From Ensifer adhaerens (GTDB lineage: Bacteria > Pseudomonadota > Alphaproteobacteria > Rhizobiales > Rhizobiaceae), in NCBI RefSeq assembly GCF_028993555.1, contig NZ_CP118611.1:1482001-1546000 (forward strand): a stretch of 64,000 nucleotides of DNA, written 5' to 3'. Made by a program: the position numbers and the translations under genes. Positions 62,240 to 64,000 of this stretch are shown here, one piece after another (positions within the stretch are counted from its first letter, which is position 1; each line of letters opens with the position of its first letter). The notes under the pieces were generated by a model that saw nothing but the letters and a program-made list of their open reading frames with translations, did no database searches and was not told the origin of the DNA.

Positions 62240-62890
62240 ATGCCCCTTCAAAACCGAGTCACGCCCTTTGGTGACATCGTCGCCATATCTCAGCGAGGCC
62301 TGTTTACCGGCAATCGCGGCATCATCCACGATCCGGCGACGAGGACCTTGCTGAGGAGGCGCTGGGCAACGAAGGCCTGGCTTGTCTGTGCCTGCGAATT
62401 CAAGGGGTGGCGCCGGGACGTGATGACGCGCCACAGCTGGACCGAGCTGTTTTTCCTCGACGAGGCCGTGGCGTTCGCCGCCGGCCATCGCCCTTGCTTC
62501 CTCTGCCGGCGCGAAGCCGCGGAGCGCTTCCGGGCCTGCTGGGCGTCGGCGAAAAAAGAGGCGCCTCCCTCGGCCACGCATATGGATGCCGTGCTGCATG
62601 CTGAGCGCCTCGATCGTCGCTGCAAGCGCTTGCATCCGATCACCCACTCGTTGGCCGACCTGCCTGACGGGGCGGTCGTCGTGGCCAAGGACAAGGCTTA
62701 CACGCTGCGCGCCGGCCTGGCGCATCGCTGGAACAACGACAGCTATGACAGGTCCGAAATACTCGATGAGGCCGACTGGCTCCTGACACCGCCATCGACG
62801 GTCATGGCACTCCTTGCGGGTTACCGGCCCGTCTTCCACCCGTCGCTCAACCCGATACGCAATAGGCCAGAAGATGCCCGATCTGTTTGA
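62240..62890 (+). CDS. Unknown protein in the alkylation-repair operon, 216 residues
   Basis: The protein starts MPLQNRVTPFGDIVAISQRG and lies between alkA and alkB, overlapping the alkB start by 17 bases. Conserved-looking parts are WLVCACEFKGWRRDVMTRHS, GHRPCFLCRREAAERF (a Cys-X2-Cys pair), HMDAVLHAERLDRRCKRLHP and DGAVVVAKDKAYTLRAG. I do not know the family or function. It is not a known glycosylase, methyltransferase or dioxygenase by motif. Its position argues for a role in alkylation damage, with a possible metal- or nucleic-acid-binding site in the Cys pair. Confidence 0.75.
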   Translation: MPLQNRVTPFGDIVAISQRGLFTGNRGIIHDPATRTLLRRRWATKAWLVCACEFKGWRRDVMTRHSWTELFFLDEAVAFAAGHRPCFLCRREAAERFRACWASAKKEAPPSATHMDAVLHAERLDRRCKRLHPITHSLADLPDGAVVVAKDKAYTLRAGLAHRWNNDSYDRSEILDEADWLLTPPSTVMALLAGYRPVFHPSLNPIRNRPEDARSV

Positions 62891-63524
62891 CATTCTCGCC
62901 CCCGCCCATCCCGCAACCGAAATCATGGCGGAAGGCGCCATGCTCCTTCGCGGCGCAGCACTTCCCTACGAAAACGGTCTGCTTGCAGCGCTCGGCCAGA
63001 TTACCAGCCAGTCGCCGTTTCGACATATGGTCACACCGGGCGGCTTCACCATGTCGGTGGCGATGACAAATTGCGGCACTGCCGGCTGGGTCACGGATCG
63101 CACCGGCTATCGATACGATCGCGATGATCCCGAAACGGGCCGTCCCTGGCCGGCCATGCCGGAATGCTTCCTCGATCTGGCAGTCGAGGCCGCGACACGG
63201 GCGGGCTATCCCGACTTTCGCCCTGACGCCTGCCTGATCAACCGCTACGAGCCCGGCGCCCGCCTTTCGCTGCATCAGGACAGAAACGAACGCGACTTCG
63301 CCAATCCGATCGTCTCGGTCTCTCTTGGCCTACCGGCGACCTTCCAGTTCGGCGGCCTGAAGCGGAACGACCCCGTGAAGAAATATGCACTGCGGCATGG
63401 GGATGCGGCGGTCTGGGGCGGTCCGTCGCGGCTCGTCTATCATGGCGTTCCGGAATTGAAGGATGGCGTCCATGAGACCGTTGGACGGATGCGCATCAAT
63501 CTCACCTTCCGTGCAGCCTTGTAG
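62874..63524 (+). CDS. alkB: AlkB: Fe(II)/2-oxoglutarate-dependent DNA repair dioxygenase
   Basis: Oxidatively removes methyl groups from 1-methyladenine and 3-methylcytosine. The protein has 216 residues. The iron motif is LHQDRNE (His and Asp) and YHGVPE (the distal His), and the 2-oxoglutarate-binding Arg lies in GRMRINLTFR. The DACLINRYEPGARLSLHQD region is canonical. The start at 62874 lies inside the end of the previous gene. It closes the ada-alkA-unknown-alkB operon. Confidence 0.96.
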   Translation: MPDLFDILAPAHPATEIMAEGAMLLRGAALPYENGLLAALGQITSQSPFRHMVTPGGFTMSVAMTNCGTAGWVTDRTGYRYDRDDPETGRPWPAMPECFLDLAVEAATRAGYPDFRPDACLINRYEPGARLSLHQDRNERDFANPIVSVSLGLPATFQFGGLKRNDPVKKYALRHGDAAVWGGPSRLVYHGVPELKDGVHETVGRMRINLTFRAAL

Positions 63525-63899
63525 CTCATCTATCTTCAGTTTCCTGCGCAACGGCTAAGACAAGGAACCCCGGCTGATGGCTTCGCCGGGCGGTTTCAAT
63601 GCCAAGGTCCGAAGCCCGGAAGGCTGTCGAAACGCTCGTTGCGCTTGCCGGGGGCACCGCGAATAAGGCGCTGGTGATGAAGCATATCGGCCAGTTCGTA
63701 CTACGCCGAGATGGAGATGCGCGACAACGGAGACGTCGAAGCCCGCCTCACCTCAGGCGAACCTGATCGGCCGTGCCCGGCATTGAACATTCTCCTGTTC
63801 GGCTCGGACAGAGTTTCGATTTGAAAGCAAGGATCGGAGTTTGGCAGTGCGACCGATTGCGTAACTTCGATCGTGAGGACAAAACAAGGAGCTACGACA
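63525..63899. other. 375-base stretch with weak coding remnants
   Basis: The gap holds a repeat of the promoter-like element of ada (63811-63850). It also has an open frame from 63599 to 63766 (MPRSEARKAVETLVALAGGT onward) without a ribosome site or recognised domain. I treat this as a possible remnant, not a gene. Confidence 0.4.
63811..63850 (+). promoter_or_regulatory. Repeated promoter-like element, second copy
   Basis: GAAAGCAAGGATCGGAGT matches the element before ada (60411-60447), and a GCGACCGAT-like string follows in both. It lies about 50-90 bases before the gene at 63900. It suggests that this gene is coregulated with ada. Confidence 0.4.
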
Positions 63900-64000
63900 A
63901 TGAACCTCGTGATCAAGAGCGACACGCTGCGGCCGGACGCGCAGGTGAGTTCCACTTCGACGGCCGCCGGCGTTCTCTCTTACGCGGTCGCCGACTGCGA
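63900..64000 (+). CDS. Start of an unknown gene, runs off the window
   Basis: The ATG at 63900 follows AAGGAG, a strong ribosome site. The visible start reads MNLVIKSDTLRPDAQVSSTS and TAAGVLSYAVADC. No family can be assigned from 33 residues. The promoter-like element upstream resembles that of ada. Confidence 0.55.
   Translation, partial: MNLVIKSDTLRPDAQVSSTSTAAGVLSYAVADC

Noticed and set aside
63599..63766. 55-codon frame downstream of alkB
   Set aside because: It has no ribosome site, an Arg-rich unnatural end and no known family.

Overview
The window looks like chromosome or megaplasmid sequence of a Rhizobiaceae bacterium, probably of the Ensifer/Sinorhizobium/Rhizobium group (inference). 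It is GC-rich and densely packed. It carries many ABC importers, a rhizobial-style purine and ureide degradation cluster, an aromatic-ring catabolic operon and Rhizobiaceae-type regulators. No rRNA, tRNA or CRISPR array was seen.

Layout. (1) 1-4985: a minus-strand catabolic unit with a Liv-type binding protein (partial), a haloacid-dehalogenase-like protein and an unusual IlvD/Edd-family dehydratase, plus a GntR regulator and three ATTGTC/GACAAT operator-like palindromes. (2) 5042-11970: an arginine/ornithine-type amino-acid cluster. An XRE-cupin regulator is divergent from ornithine cyclodeaminase, an aminotransferase, a periplasmic binding protein, an M20 peptidase and two permeases. It ends in a frameshifted arginase remnant, and no ATPase is present. 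(3) 12042-19041: a matrixin protease, a 45-residue TatA-like protein and a very large unknown gene whose 5' end is cut by an IS21-family element. A different gene start is truncated on the other side of that element. (4) 19595-29799: a Tn7-like transposition module with TnsA, TnsB and TnsC, an 88-residue orphan, and two different TniQ proteins. Its putative right end (terminal ACA) sits at the start of an NAD(P)H oxidoreductase gene. Three small genes of unknown function precede tnsA.

(5) 30617-38927: purine and ureide breakdown. xdhABC and 5-hydroxyisourate hydrolase run on the minus strand. A PuuE-type allantoinase fused to OHCU decarboxylase, allantoicase and ureidoglycolate lyase run on the plus strand. 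Together they could take xanthine/urate to glyoxylate and urea. A purine permease at 41755-43047 shares an upstream motif with this cluster. (6) 39015-41587: an AraC regulator next to a cytochrome P450 and its ferredoxin. (7) 43408-48286: a copper chaperone behind a CueR/HmrR-type promoter, then two HlyD-type adaptors flanking a double ABC-2 permease. (8) 48596-59067: an aromatic operon under a LysR regulator, with two intradiol dioxygenases, maleylacetate reductase, a complete Liv-type ABC importer and a TfdB-like flavin hydroxylase. This suggests import and ring hydroxylation of a resorcinol-like aromatic, hydroxyquinol cleavage, then reduction of maleylacetate to 3-oxoadipate. (9) 59273-64000: NAD synthetase, then an alkylation-repair operon (ada, alkA, an unknown gene, alkB), with a repeated promoter-like element before ada and before the last, partial gene.

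The most interesting item is the Tn7-like module with two target-selector-type TniQ proteins and no CRISPR. Next is the IlvD/Edd protein that lacks two of the three iron-sulfur ligand cysteines of its family.
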